Shown here piece after piece: positions 1-7,633 of a stretch of 17,723 bases of DNA. The stretch comes from Pelomicrobium sp036803785 (GTDB taxonomy: Bacteria; Pseudomonadota; Gammaproteobacteria; Burkholderiales; UBA6910). The notes under the pieces were generated by a model. It worked only from the letters and a program-made list of their open reading frames with translations. It did not search any database and was not told the DNA's origin. Position 1 is the stretch's first letter; each line of letters opens with the position of its first letter. The stretch covers positions 1 to 17,723 of the forward strand of contig NZ_DAIRTR010000060.1 in assembly GCF_036803785.1 (NCBI RefSeq). The letters run 5' to 3'. The translations under genes were made by a program, and so were the position numbers.

Positions 1-669
1 GGCCAGGTGGGCATTACCGTCGCCCGGGCCCTGGGGGCGGAAGGGGCGTGGCTCGCCATCGCCGCCCGCAGCCGGGACAAGGTGCAGGCGCGGGCGGAGG
101 AGCTCATGGCGAGCGGCGCACGGGTCGTGCCCATCTCGGTGGACCTCACCGACGAGGCTCAAGTCAATCAGACGATCGAGCGGGTCATGGGCGAGTACGG
201 CCGGCTCGATGTGTTGGTCAACCTGGCTGGCGGGCTCACCCGCTACAAGCCGGCGGTGGAGCACACGCTGGAGGACTGGCAGCAGGAGGTGGGCAACAAC
301 CTGCTTTCTGCCTTCCTCTGTGCCCGTGCCGCCTTCGCGCGCATGAAGGAGGCGGGAGGCGGCATCATCATCAACTTCTCCCGGGCGGGAGCGCCTCAGG
401 CGAACATGGTGGCCTACAACTGCGCTAAGGCGGGGGTGGACGCCCTGACCCGGACGCTGGCCCTGGAGGGAAGGGACTATGGCATCCGGGTGAACGCCGT
501 CGCCCCTGGGCTGGTGGACACCGCCACCAACATCGAGGCCATGAAGCCCAAGGACCTCAAGAAATGGACCAAGCGGGAAGACATCGCCCGGGTGGTGGTG
601 TTTCTCGCCTCAGACGCGGCCGCGGGCATCACCGGGCAGACGATCCCGGTAACCGGCTGGGGAATTTGA
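1..669 (+). CDS. SDR family NAD(P)-dependent oxidoreductase (5' end cut by window)
   Basis: This is the C-terminal bulk of a classical short-chain dehydrogenase/reductase. The reading frame is open from base 1, and the first residues (G-Q-V-G-I) look like the end of the glycine-rich cofactor loop TGxxxGxG, so the true start lies upstream. Counting from the codon at base 7, NLAG (72-75) matches the family NNAG motif, Asn98 fits the catalytic Asn, Ser125 is the likely catalytic Ser, and Tyr137-x-x-x-Lys141 is the hallmark dyad. The tail VAPGLVDT, then VVFLASDAA and ITGQTIPVTGW, is typical of FabG-like members. The substrate cannot be read from sequence. Its stop lies four bases from the stop of the converging panE-like gene. 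The family call is secure; a specific role such as fatty-acid or polyhydroxyalkanoate reductase is not. Confidence 0.92.
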   Translation, partial: GQVGITVARALGAEGAWLAIAARSRDKVQARAEELMASGARVVPISVDLTDEAQVNQTIERVMGEYGRLDVLVNLAGGLTRYKPAVEHTLEDWQQEVGNNLLSAFLCARAAFARMKEAGGGIIINFSRAGAPQANMVAYNCAKAGVDALTRTLALEGRDYGIRVNAVAPGLVDTATNIEAMKPKDLKKWTKREDIARVVVFLASDAAAGITGQTIPVTGWGI

Positions 670-673
670 GGGA

Positions 674-1603
674 CTACGAGAGCGCCGCGGCGCCGTTTGC
701 ATGCAGCTTCAGCGCGGCGTGGATCGCCCGGTTGAGGGGGGTGGGGATGCCGGCTTCCCGGCCCAGCCGCACCACCGCGCCGGAGAGCCACTCCACCTCG
801 AGCCGGTTGCCGCGACGCAAATCCCCCAGCATGGAGGAAACCATGTCCCGGGGAAGGCTGTCGGTAAAGCGCATCTGACGCTCCACCGTGTCGACGGGGA
901 GCTCGATTCCCTTGGCCCGGGCCACCGCCACCACTTCGTTCATCACGTCCTGCAGCATCTCCCGAGTGACCGGGTCTTCCCGAATCGGGCCGATGGGCAG
1001 GCGGGTGAGGGAGGTCAAGCCCGACAGTCCCACCAGAAACACGAACTTCTCCCAGATGACCCGCTCGATGTCCTCGGAGACATGGGCCTCGATTCTCGCC
1101 CTCGTGCAGGCCTCCAGGAACGCTTGGGTCCGAGGGGAAAGCGTCCCGTCCAGCTCGCCGAAGGTAAGCTGGGCCAGGGTGCCGTTGTGGCGGATGAGGC
1201 CCGGCGCTTCGATCAGGGCTGCGATGTGGGCCACACCCCCCATGGCATGGGCGCGCCCCAGGCGGCGGCTCAGGATATCCACGGCGTCCACTCCGTTTTG
1301 GAAGGAAACGACGCCCGTGTGGGGCCCGAGTAAGGGTTTTGCCGCCTCCACGGCCTCCTCGGTGCTCCAGAGCTTAACGGCGATGATGACGAGATCCACC
1401 GGGCCTACGGCCGCCGGGTCGCTGGTCGCTTTCACGGGCTTGAGGTGCACGTCCCCCCGGGCCGAGCGCACCCGCAGCCCGTGTTTCTGCATGGCCGCCA
1501 AATGGGCGCCCCGGGCGATGAAGGTCACGTCTTCTGCGGCGGCGGCGAGCCGCGCGCCGAAGTACCCGCCGACACCGCCGGCACCCACGATGGCGATCTT
1601 CAC
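674..1603 (-). CDS. panE: Ketopantoate reductase family protein (PanE/ApbA-like)
   Basis: The 309-residue product has the usual family length. It opens with MKIAIVGAGGVGGYFG, a Rossmann loop (Gly7, Gly9, Gly12) for NADP(H). Other family landmarks are FQNG (101-104), the WEKFVF catalytic Lys186, and SSMLGDLRRGNRLEVEW with the probable catalytic Glu269. PanE reduces 2-dehydropantoate to pantoate for coenzyme A synthesis in the cytoplasm. Aligning by eye with the E. coli enzyme, the Asn residues four and eight positions after the catalytic Lys are Leu190 and Ser194 here, so this may be a PanE-like paralogue acting on another 2-keto acid. It starts with GTG, overlaps the upstream cyclic-di-GMP gene by four bases (GTGA), and has a strong AAGGAGG ribosome binding site inside the end of that gene. 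The family is certain; the symbol is tentative. Confidence 0.85.
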   Translation of the reverse strand: MKIAIVGAGGVGGYFGARLAAAAEDVTFIARGAHLAAMQKHGLRVRSARGDVHLKPVKATSDPAAVGPVDLVIIAVKLWSTEEAVEAAKPLLGPHTGVVSFQNGVDAVDILSRRLGRAHAMGGVAHIAALIEAPGLIRHNGTLAQLTFGELDGTLSPRTQAFLEACTRARIEAHVSEDIERVIWEKFVFLVGLSGLTSLTRLPIGPIREDPVTREMLQDVMNEVVAVARAKGIELPVDTVERQMRFTDSLPRDMVSSMLGDLRRGNRLEVEWLSGAVVRLGREAGIPTPLNRAIHAALKLHANGAAALS

Positions 1604-4600
1604 AGGTCAAGCCTCCTTGGTTTCAGGAATCGCCCTTCAAACTCAGCCGTCGGCAGGGGCGGGGCGAAGAAATAACCCTGCCCGGCATCGCACCTGAGCT
1701 CTTGCAAGAGCCGGAACTGGTCTTCGGTCTCGACGCCTTCGGCGACGATGCGCAGGTCGAGGCTCTGGCCCAAGGCGATGATGGATTTTACGACGGCGGC
1801 GGCATGGGGGTCGGTCACCACATCCCGGACGAAGGAGCGGTCGATCTTGAGCGTGTCAAGCGGCAGCTTGCGCAGGTAGGCGAGGCTGGAGTAGCCGGTG
1901 CCGAAATCGTCGATCGCCACGAAAACTCCGAGGTCTCTCACTGCCTGGAGGGTATGTGCCGCCTGTTCCAAATTGCGCATCAGTGCCGATTCGGTGATTT
2001 CGAGCCCCATCTGGATGCAGCGCTGGCCCGATCCCCATTCCTCAAGCACTCTTGCGAAGCGCTGGACGAAGTCCGGCTGGGCGAGCTGCCGGGGGGAGAT
2101 GTTTACCGCCAGCCGGAAAGGTTGCCCCAAGGCCTCGGCCCATTGCTTTGCCTGGCGGCAGGCAGCGCCGAATATCCACTCGCCCAGGGGGACGATGAGA
2201 CCTGTGCTTTCGGCGATTTCGATGAACTGGTCGGTGCGTACCGGTCCGAGGGCCGGGCTTTCCCACCGAGTCAGCGCCTCGGCGCCGATCACCTCACCGG
2301 TCCATAGATCCACGATGGGCTGGTAGTGCAGGGCCATCTCGCCCCGCGCCCAGGCGTTGGCCAGGCTCGACTCGATGGCTTGGCGCGCCTTCACTCGCTC
2401 GCCCATGGCGTGGGAAAAGAACGCAAGCGTGTACCCCGTCTCGGGGACGGCTGAACGCAAGGCAAGCTCTGCGTGGCGGATGAGGTGTTCCGTGTCTTCT
2501 CCGTCCTGGGGGAAGATCGCTACGCCGGCGGCGAGGCCGAAGGTCACTTCCCCATGGGGGCCCGGTACGGCAGCAGGACAGCGGTCAAGGAGGCGTCTTG
2601 CCACGGCGGCGGCGTCCTCGGCGTGGGCGAGGTCCGCCAAGAGAAGACCGAATTGATGCCCGCTGAGCCGAGCGATGGTATCGCCCTCCCGCAGACCGGC
2701 GCTCAGGGCCTGGGCGACGGCCCGAAGCGCCGCATCCCCCGTCCCTCGGCCGAAGATGTCGTTGATTTGGACCAGGCGCTCCACGCTCACTGCTACGACC
2801 GCCAAGGCGCGCCGGGCGTGCCGGGCACGGCCCAGCGCTTGGGTCACCCGGTCCTGGAACAAAGTCCGGTTGGCGAACCCGGTCAAGGGATCGTGGAAAG
2901 ACAGGTACTGGACTTGGGCTTCCTTTTCCGTCACGGACAGACCGAAGGCTGCATCGCCGGCGATCTCCCGGAGCAGCCGCAGGCTCTCCCCTGCGAAGAA
3001 GCGGGGGTCTGTGGCATAAAGGTTGAGGGTCCCGAAAATACGCTCGCCTTTGAGCACCAGCACGGCGCACGCGCAGCAGCCGCGGAGGCGGGCGAGTTGG
3101 AAGAACGGCCCTTGCGCGCTCAAGGTTTCGGTGGCCTGGCAGATCACGTCTTCGCCACGGCGAAGGGCGTCCCAGGTGGGGGCGTCCGGGTGCGCCGCAT
3201 CGGCCTCTAAGCCCGCGCCCAGGGCGGCGGAAAGCGCTGGATCGCCTGCATGGGCCACGAGGCGCGCGGTCCCAGTCTCCTCCGCGTATTCTACTGCGGC
3301 CACCAGCAGGAAACCGCCGAAGGCCTGGGTGATACGGCAGACCTCGCCGAGCAAGGCTTCCCGCTCCCGCAACCGTACGATAGTGCCGTTGACGGCGGAT
3401 AGAGTGGCATAGAGGCGGTTCAGGGTCTCAATCTCCCGGACCCGTTTCTCTAGGGCTTCGGCCATGGTATTGAAAGCGCCTTCCAGCTCCTCGATTTCCG
3501 CGATTCCCCCCGACACCTGTGCCCGGGCGCTCAGGTCGCCCCCTTGCAGCCGCTGGGCGGTGTGCCGCAGGTCGTCCATCTGGCGCAGCACGAAGACCTT
3601 TGCGCCCCACCCCATGAAGAGCACCAGGGCCCCGATGGCGAGGCCCACGGCGGCGATTCCCGTCATAAGCTGAGCGGTCGCCTCGGCGTAGGCCACAGAG
3701 AGAGGAATGCCCACGGCGAGGTGGAGACTGTCGCCGCTCGAACTCTCGTGGAAAGGGACGATCCCGAACAGGCGTCGTTCCCCATCGAGGCCGCGGGCCT
3801 CCACCGTGGTTTCGCCCCGGGCCGAGGCGATTGCTCGCCCTATCTCGGTGTCGTCGACCACCCTGCCCGTCCATCCATGGCCGTCCGGAAGGTAGACCAG
3901 CACTCGTTGGGCGGAGTCGGTCACGATCACCTGGGAGCCCGCCGGGAGCATGCGCTGATCGACGTGTTCGCGAATCCAACGAAGGGACACGGCGGCGTAG
4001 AGGACCGAGGTACGGGCCGGATCCTGGGTGAGGATGGGCAGGGCGAAGACGATGCTGGGCTCGCCGCTCACCCGGCCCACCATGTAATTGCCGGCTACGA
4101 AGCTGCGGGTGCGCAGGGCGCGCTGGAAGTATTCCCGATCCGAAAGATCCAGGGGGCCGTTGAAGGGCAGGGCGCTACAGAATAGGGCGCCGTCCGGCCG
4201 GATGAGGCCCAGGTTTACATACGTGCTGGTGGTCTTTACCGCCTCGCGCAGGCTCTCGCTGCAAGCGTCCGGGTCATCGCCCCTCAGCGCGGGTGCGTAG
4301 GCGAGGCTGAGCAGAAGGCGCCGAGTCTGCTCGACCAGTTGCCGATGATGGAAGGCCGTGTCCCGCGCCACTTGAAGGGCAGCCTGCCGGGCGTCTTCCG
4401 CCGCCTCGACCCGCCGCTCCTCGGCGAAGAACGCGACCAGAACGAGCGCTGGGAGCGAGGCGAGCAGCGCCAGCAGCAGGAGCCGTACCCGCAGTCGAGA
4501 GAAAACCTGTCCTGGCAACTGCCCTCCATCGCTGCTTCCCTCCCGCACCCCGAGGAGGACGGGAGGAGGCCGAAGGCGGGATGACCGCCATCGAAGCCTT

Positions 4601-4641
4601 CTGTAAGGGTAGGCGAGGATGGCCGAAAATTCAATCAACAT
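1600..4641 (-). CDS. Membrane Cache-HAMP-GAF-GGDEF(degenerate)-EAL cyclic-di-GMP phosphodiesterase
   Basis: The frame is open from a GTG at 4677 (1025 residues; numbers below use it), but the ATG at 4641 or a GTG near 4548 is more likely the start, because the first codons include several rare AGA/AGG/CGA and no ribosome site is visible. Domains in order: TM helix 64-84, periplasmic Cache-like sensor about 100-330, TM helix 338-358, HAMP 359-412, GAF about 420-580, GGDEF about 590-750, EAL about 770-1015. The GGDEF signature is SGHQF (672-676) and the metal-binding DxD region reads SVE, so cyclase activity is unlikely. An RxxD inhibitory site (REGD, 663-666) remains. The EAL domain keeps Glu800, Asn859, Glu893, Asp923-Asp924, Lys944, Glu980 and Gln1000, the set needed to hydrolyse cyclic-di-GMP. 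It probably lowers c-di-GMP in response to a periplasmic ligand. The ligand is unknown. Confidence 0.93.
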   Translation of the reverse strand: MLIEFSAILAYPYRRLRWRSSRLRPPPVLLGVREGSSDGGQLPGQVFSRLRVRLLLLALLASLPALVLVAFFAEERRVEAAEDARQAALQVARDTAFHHRQLVEQTRRLLLSLAYAPALRGDDPDACSESLREAVKTTSTYVNLGLIRPDGALFCSALPFNGPLDLSDREYFQRALRTRSFVAGNYMVGRVSGEPSIVFALPILTQDPARTSVLYAAVSLRWIREHVDQRMLPAGSQVIVTDSAQRVLVYLPDGHGWTGRVVDDTEIGRAIASARGETTVEARGLDGERRLFGIVPFHESSSGDSLHLAVGIPLSVAYAEATAQLMTGIAAVGLAIGALVLFMGWGAKVFVLRQMDDLRHTAQRLQGGDLSARAQVSGGIAEIEELEGAFNTMAEALEKRVREIETLNRLYATLSAVNGTIVRLREREALLGEVCRITQAFGGFLLVAAVEYAEETGTARLVAHAGDPALSAALGAGLEADAAHPDAPTWDALRRGEDVICQATETLSAQGPFFQLARLRGCCACAVLVLKGERIFGTLNLYATDPRFFAGESLRLLREIAGDAAFGLSVTEKEAQVQYLSFHDPLTGFANRTLFQDRVTQALGRARHARRALAVVAVSVERLVQINDIFGRGTGDAALRAVAQALSAGLREGDTIARLSGHQFGLLLADLAHAEDAAAVARRLLDRCPAAVPGPHGEVTFGLAAGVAIFPQDGEDTEHLIRHAELALRSAVPETGYTLAFFSHAMGERVKARQAIESSLANAWARGEMALHYQPIVDLWTGEVIGAEALTRWESPALGPVRTDQFIEIAESTGLIVPLGEWIFGAACRQAKQWAEALGQPFRLAVNISPRQLAQPDFVQRFARVLEEWGSGQRCIQMGLEITESALMRNLEQAAHTLQAVRDLGVFVAIDDFGTGYSSLAYLRKLPLDTLKIDRSFVRDVVTDPHAAAVVKSIIALGQSLDLRIVAEGVETEDQFRLLQELRCDAGQGYFFAPPLPTAEFEGRFLKPRRLDL
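1612..1618 (-). promoter_or_regulatory. Shine-Dalgarno site for the panE-like gene
   Basis: The minus strand reads AAGGAGG eight bases before the GTG at 1603. It lies inside the last codons of the upstream GGDEF/EAL gene. It fixes the GTG as the start and indicates efficient, probably coupled, translation of the second gene. Confidence 0.8.
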
Positions 4642-4745
4642 ATGAACATGCAAAAAACTATTAAGAAATTGCTGCACAAGAATCCCATCCTGATGTGGCC
4701 GGGTTCGCTACAATGGACGACAAACGCGTTCGCTCCCGTCTTTCC
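4642..4745. promoter_or_regulatory. Divergent intergenic promoter region
   Basis: This is the only divergent junction in the window, between the minus-strand cyclic-di-GMP gene and the plus-strand aminotransferase. Around 4631-4670 it is clearly AT-rich against a GC-rich background, as expected for promoters. On the + strand, TACAAT at 4709-4714 is a good -10-like hexamer that would start RNA near 4721, 25 bases before the ATG at 4746. I see no convincing -35 box on either strand and cannot place the minus-strand promoter exactly. Confidence 0.45.
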
Positions 4746-5918
4746 ATGCCTCGCCAAGAGCCCTCCGTCGCGCGGCGCTTGCGCGCCATCCGGCCGTTCC
4801 AGGTGATGGAGCTCCTCGCTCGGGCGAAGGCGCTGGAGGCCGAAGGGCGTTCCATCGTCCACATGGAAATCGGGGAACCCGACTTCGATACCCCTGCACC
4901 GGTGCTGGAGGCCGCGCGCCGGGCGCTGGCGGCGGGCTGCGTCCGCTACACTGCGGCGGCGGGGCTTGCGACCCTGCGGGAGGCGATCGCCGGCTGGTAT
5001 CGCAGCCGCTACGCAGTGGAAGTCGCACCCTCTCGCATCCTGGTGACGCCGGGGGCTTCGGGCGCGCTGCTGCTTGCCGCTGGCGTGCTTCTCGATTGCG
5101 GCGACCGGGTCCTGATGGCCGACCCGGGTTATCCGTGCAACCGCAACTTCGTGCGCTTTGTCGGCGCTGAAAGCGTGGGCGTCCCCGTGGGGCCGCAGAC
5201 CGGCTATCAGCTGACACCGGAGCTGATCGATGCCCACTGGAACGATGGGGTCCGGGCGGTCATGCTCGCCTCCCCTTCCAATCCGACCGGCACGATGATC
5301 GCCCCCGAAACCCTGCAGGCCATCGCGGCCCGGGTGACGTCCCGCGGTGCCTGGCTCATCGTGGACGAGATCTACCATGGCCTCACCTATGGACAAGAAG
5401 AGGTGGGCACGGCCCTTGCGCTCGCTTCGGAAGCGTTCGTGATCAATAGCTTCTCCAAGTACTTCGGCATGACGGGCTGGCGCCTCGGCTGGCTGGTGTG
5501 CCCCGAGGGCTACGAACGGCATGCGGAAAAGCTCGCCCAGAACCTCTTCATCTCCGCGCCTACCCTGTCGCAGCACGCGGCGCTCGCGGCCTTCACCCCC
5601 GAATGCGTGGAAATCCTGGAAACACGCCGGCGCGAGTTCGAGCGGCGGCGGGACTTCCTGGTGCCGGCCCTGCGGTCTCTGGGGTTCGACATTCCCCTCG
5701 TGCCTCAGGGCGCGTTCTATGTGTACGCCGGCTGCGACCGCTTGACCGAAGACAGCTACCGCTTCTGCTTCGAGCTGCTGGAGCGAGCAGGCGTGGCGGT
5801 GACGCCGGGCATCGATTTCGGAGAGTACCGCGCCGGCCGCCACATGCGCTTCGCCTATACCACCTCGCTCCCGCGCTTGGAGGAGGGCGTCGAGCGCCTG
5901 CGCCGCTTTCTGAGCTAA
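4746..5918 (+). CDS. Class I/II pyridoxal-phosphate-dependent aminotransferase
   Basis: A fold-type I PLP aminotransferase of about 390 residues, the usual length. From the ATG at 4746: MEIGEPDF near the N-terminus, SNPTGT with Asn179, VDEIYHGL with Asp207 and Tyr210 holding the cofactor, and SFSKYFGMTGWRLGW with Lys238 as the Schiff-base lysine. Arg368 in HMRFAYT should bind the substrate carboxylate. It resembles the AspB/AlaA/AlaC group that moves amino groups between amino acids and 2-oxoacids; the exact substrate cannot be told. The frame is open upstream to a GTG at 4695 and an ATG at 4713, but 4746 fits the family start and lies after the -10-like TACAAT at 4709. No Shine-Dalgarno sequence precedes it. 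Nine bases separate it from the next gene. Confidence 0.93.
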   Translation: MPRQEPSVARRLRAIRPFQVMELLARAKALEAEGRSIVHMEIGEPDFDTPAPVLEAARRALAAGCVRYTAAAGLATLREAIAGWYRSRYAVEVAPSRILVTPGASGALLLAAGVLLDCGDRVLMADPGYPCNRNFVRFVGAESVGVPVGPQTGYQLTPELIDAHWNDGVRAVMLASPSNPTGTMIAPETLQAIAARVTSRGAWLIVDEIYHGLTYGQEEVGTALALASEAFVINSFSKYFGMTGWRLGWLVCPEGYERHAEKLAQNLFISAPTLSQHAALAAFTPECVEILETRRREFERRRDFLVPALRSLGFDIPLVPQGAFYVYAGCDRLTEDSYRFCFELLERAGVAVTPGIDFGEYRAGRHMRFAYTTSLPRLEEGVERLRRFLS

Positions 5919-5921
5919 GAT
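5916..5921 (+). promoter_or_regulatory. Possible -10 hexamer TAAGAT at the aminotransferase stop codon
   Basis: The TAA stop of the aminotransferase is the first half of TAAGAT. A transcript started seven bases after its end would begin on the A of the ATG at 5928, giving a leaderless mRNA. No -35 box is evident, so this is only a candidate; read-through from the upstream gene is equally possible. Confidence 0.3.
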
Positions 5922-5927
5922 CAAATC

Positions 5928-7043
5928 ATGCGTTCCGCGGCAGGCCGCATCGCCTGGATATTTTCTGCCGTTCTCTTTTCCGGTTGCTCCAATGTGGGCT
6001 ATTACGTCCAGTCGGTGAGCGGGCACCTGGAAGTGATGCGCCGTGCCCAGCCTATTGTCCAGGTGCTCGCCGATTCCGCCACGCCCGATTCTGTGAAGCA
6101 TCGGCTCGAGCGGGTGCTGGCCATCCGGGAATTCGCCAGCCGGGAGCTGGGGTTACCCGACAACGGGAGCTATCGCAGCTATGCCGCCCTGGACCGGCCC
6201 TACGTGGTGTGGAACGTGTTCGCTACTCCAGAGTTTTCCACCCGGCTCAAGGAATGGTGCTTTCCAATGGCAGGCTGCGTAGGCTACCGGGGCTACTATG
6301 CCCGGGAGCAAGCGGAGGCCTTCGCCGCGGGGCTCAAGGCCCGAGGCTACGACGTGGTGGTGCGGGGTGTGCCGGCCTATTCCACCCTAGGCTGGTTCGA
6401 GGATCCGGTGCTCTCTACCATCATCCGCTATCCCGAGACCGAGGTCGCGCGCTTGATTTTCCACGAGCTCGCCCACCAGGTGGTATACGTGTGGGACGAT
6501 TCCGTGTTCAACGAGTCCTTCGCGACGGCAGTCGAGCGGGAGGGGGTGCGCCGCTGGCTTGAGGCCCAAGGCAACGACGCCCTGCGCGCCGCCGAGGCGG
6601 CGGCTCGGGGACGTCGGGAGGAGTTCGTCCGGCTGGTGCTGGAATACCGGGGACGGCTGGAAGAGCTCTACGGCGCTGATGTTGCCGAGGAGGAAAAGCG
6701 GTCGCAGAAAAAAGACCTTCTCGGCGCCCTCGCCCAGGCCTACCAGCGGCTCAAGGAACGCTGGGGCGGCTTCTCCGGCTATGACCACTGGTTTGACGGG
6801 GAGCTCAACAACGCCCATCTGGCGTCGGTCGCCGCCTATACCCAGCTCGTGCCGGCATTCGAGGCGCTGCTTGTGAAAGAGGGCGGCGATCTTGTGCGCT
6901 TCTACGCTGCGGTCAAGGCGCTCGCTCGTCAGGACAAGGCGACGCGCCTGGCGGCCCTGGAAGCCCTGGCCGCCGACGCCGGCGGGACCGAGCCCGGGCG
7001 GCCGCTATCCCACAATGCGGGGGCAAAGAAGGTGCAGTGGTAA
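5928..7043 (+). CDS. Putative zinc aminopeptidase, predicted lipoprotein (PF10023-like)
   Basis: The 371-residue product has a short N-terminal hydrophobic segment (8-18) ending in a lipobox-like LFSGC with Cys20, so it is probably exported by Sec and lipidated. Phe at the -3 position is unusual for a lipobox. The body matches, from memory, the uncharacterised putative aminopeptidase family (Pfam PF10023, formerly a DUF). It shows CFPMAGCVGYRGYY (111-124), then the zinc motif HELAH (179-183) with Glu180 as the expected general base. NESFATAVE (195-203) carries the probable third ligand. Helical, charged segments follow. Other relatives are annotated only by this fold, and substrate and role are unknown. 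It follows the aminotransferase by nine bases. The family call is strong; the activity is inferred from the HExxH motif. Confidence 0.85.
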   Translation: MRSAAGRIAWIFSAVLFSGCSNVGYYVQSVSGHLEVMRRAQPIVQVLADSATPDSVKHRLERVLAIREFASRELGLPDNGSYRSYAALDRPYVVWNVFATPEFSTRLKEWCFPMAGCVGYRGYYAREQAEAFAAGLKARGYDVVVRGVPAYSTLGWFEDPVLSTIIRYPETEVARLIFHELAHQVVYVWDDSVFNESFATAVEREGVRRWLEAQGNDALRAAEAAARGRREEFVRLVLEYRGRLEELYGADVAEEEKRSQKKDLLGALAQAYQRLKERWGGFSGYDHWFDGELNNAHLASVAAYTQLVPAFEALLVKEGGDLVRFYAAVKALARQDKATRLAALEALAADAGGTEPGRPLSHNAGAKKVQW

Positions 7044-7046
7044 AAT
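7041..7046 (+). promoter_or_regulatory. Candidate extended -10 promoter (TGGTAAAAT) before the CoA-binding gene
   Basis: The stop codon of the metallopeptidase forms part of TAAAAT, preceded by TG at the extended -10 spacing. A start near 7053 would leave a 25-base leader before the ATG at 7078. There is no TTGACA-like -35, as is common for extended -10 promoters. Confidence 0.45.
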
Positions 7047-7077
7047 CATCGGCCGCGGCCACCCTTTCATCCACCCC

Positions 7078-7557
7078 ATGGACCTGGAACCCGACATCCC
7101 TACCCTGCGGCGCATCCTCAAGGAGAACCGAGTGATCGCCGTGGTGGGCATCTCCGCCCACTGGTACCGGCCGAGTTTCTTCGCGGCGAAGTACATGCAG
7201 GACCACGGCTACCGGGTCATTCCGGTCAACCCCTCCTACAGGGAGGTGCTGGGGCAGAAGTGCTATCCCAGCTTGCTCGACATCCCGGAGCAGGTGGACA
7301 TCGTGGATTGCTTTCGCAAGAGCGCCGACATTCCTCCCATCGCCGACCAGGCCATCGCGATCGGCGCCAAGGTGCTCTGGATGCAGATCGGCGTGGTCAA
7401 TCTCGACGCAGCGCAGAAGGCCCTGGCCGCCGGGCTGGAGGTGGTGATGGACCGGTGCGTAAAGATCGAGCATGCGCGCCTGTTCGGGGGGCTCAATTGG
7501 GTGGGGGTCAACACCCGAGTCATTTCCGCCAAGCGGCCCCAGTGGCTGCCCTATTGA
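7078..7557 (+). CDS. CoA-binding Rossmann-fold protein (YccU-like)
   Basis: A 159-residue protein consisting almost entirely of one CoA_binding_2-type Rossmann domain (PF13380 family, of which E. coli YccU is a member). VIAVVGIS near residue 19 begins the nucleotide fold, HGYRVIPVNP follows the second strand, CYPSLLDIP and VDIVDCFRKS match conserved family blocks, and MDRCVKIEHARL near the C-terminus is the most diagnostic. The domain resembles the CoA-binding half of succinyl-CoA synthetase alpha, but no enzymatic activity is established for stand-alone members. The frame is open upstream into the metallopeptidase gene, but MDLEPDIPTLRRIL at 7078 is the family-like start. No Shine-Dalgarno sequence is seen. 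HisG follows 87 bases later. Confidence 0.88.
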   Translation: MDLEPDIPTLRRILKENRVIAVVGISAHWYRPSFFAAKYMQDHGYRVIPVNPSYREVLGQKCYPSLLDIPEQVDIVDCFRKSADIPPIADQAIAIGAKVLWMQIGVVNLDAAQKALAAGLEVVMDRCVKIEHARLFGGLNWVGVNTRVISAKRPQWLPY

Positions 7558-7613
7558 GCCCGTCCTGCCCCGACAAAGGCAGCCAAGACCCGGCGCTCCC
7601 ACGTGCTCTGGGG

Positions 7614-7619
7614 TAAGAT
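7614..7619 (+). promoter_or_regulatory. Candidate -10 element (TAAGAT) of the his operon promoter
   Basis: GGGGTAAGATAACG stands in the 87-base gap before hisG. Transcription from it would start near 7626 and leave roughly 19 bases before the GTG at 7645. That also argues against the GTG at 7603 as the hisG start. No recognisable -35 box lies 16-18 bases upstream. The gap encodes no histidine-rich leader peptide. Confidence 0.4.
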
Positions 7620-7621
7620 AA

Positions 7622-7633
7622 CGAAAATTTTCG
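7622..7633. repeat. 12-base perfect palindrome in the hisG leader
   Basis: CGAAAATTTTCG is a perfect palindrome directly after the -10-like TAAGAT and 11 bases before the hisG GTG. It is AT-rich in a GC-rich window and sits over the expected transcription start, where a repressor operator would act. No regulator is encoded next to it, so operator function is only a guess. Confidence 0.5.

Noticed and set aside
2473..3210. 245-codon plus-strand frame within the c-di-GMP gene
   Set aside because: Antisense to the GAF and GGDEF domains; no motif and no ribosome site.
4635..6101. 488-codon minus-strand frame opposite the aminotransferase
   Set aside because: Antisense shadow: His/Arg/Gly-rich translation without domain motifs, covering a clear PLP enzyme gene.
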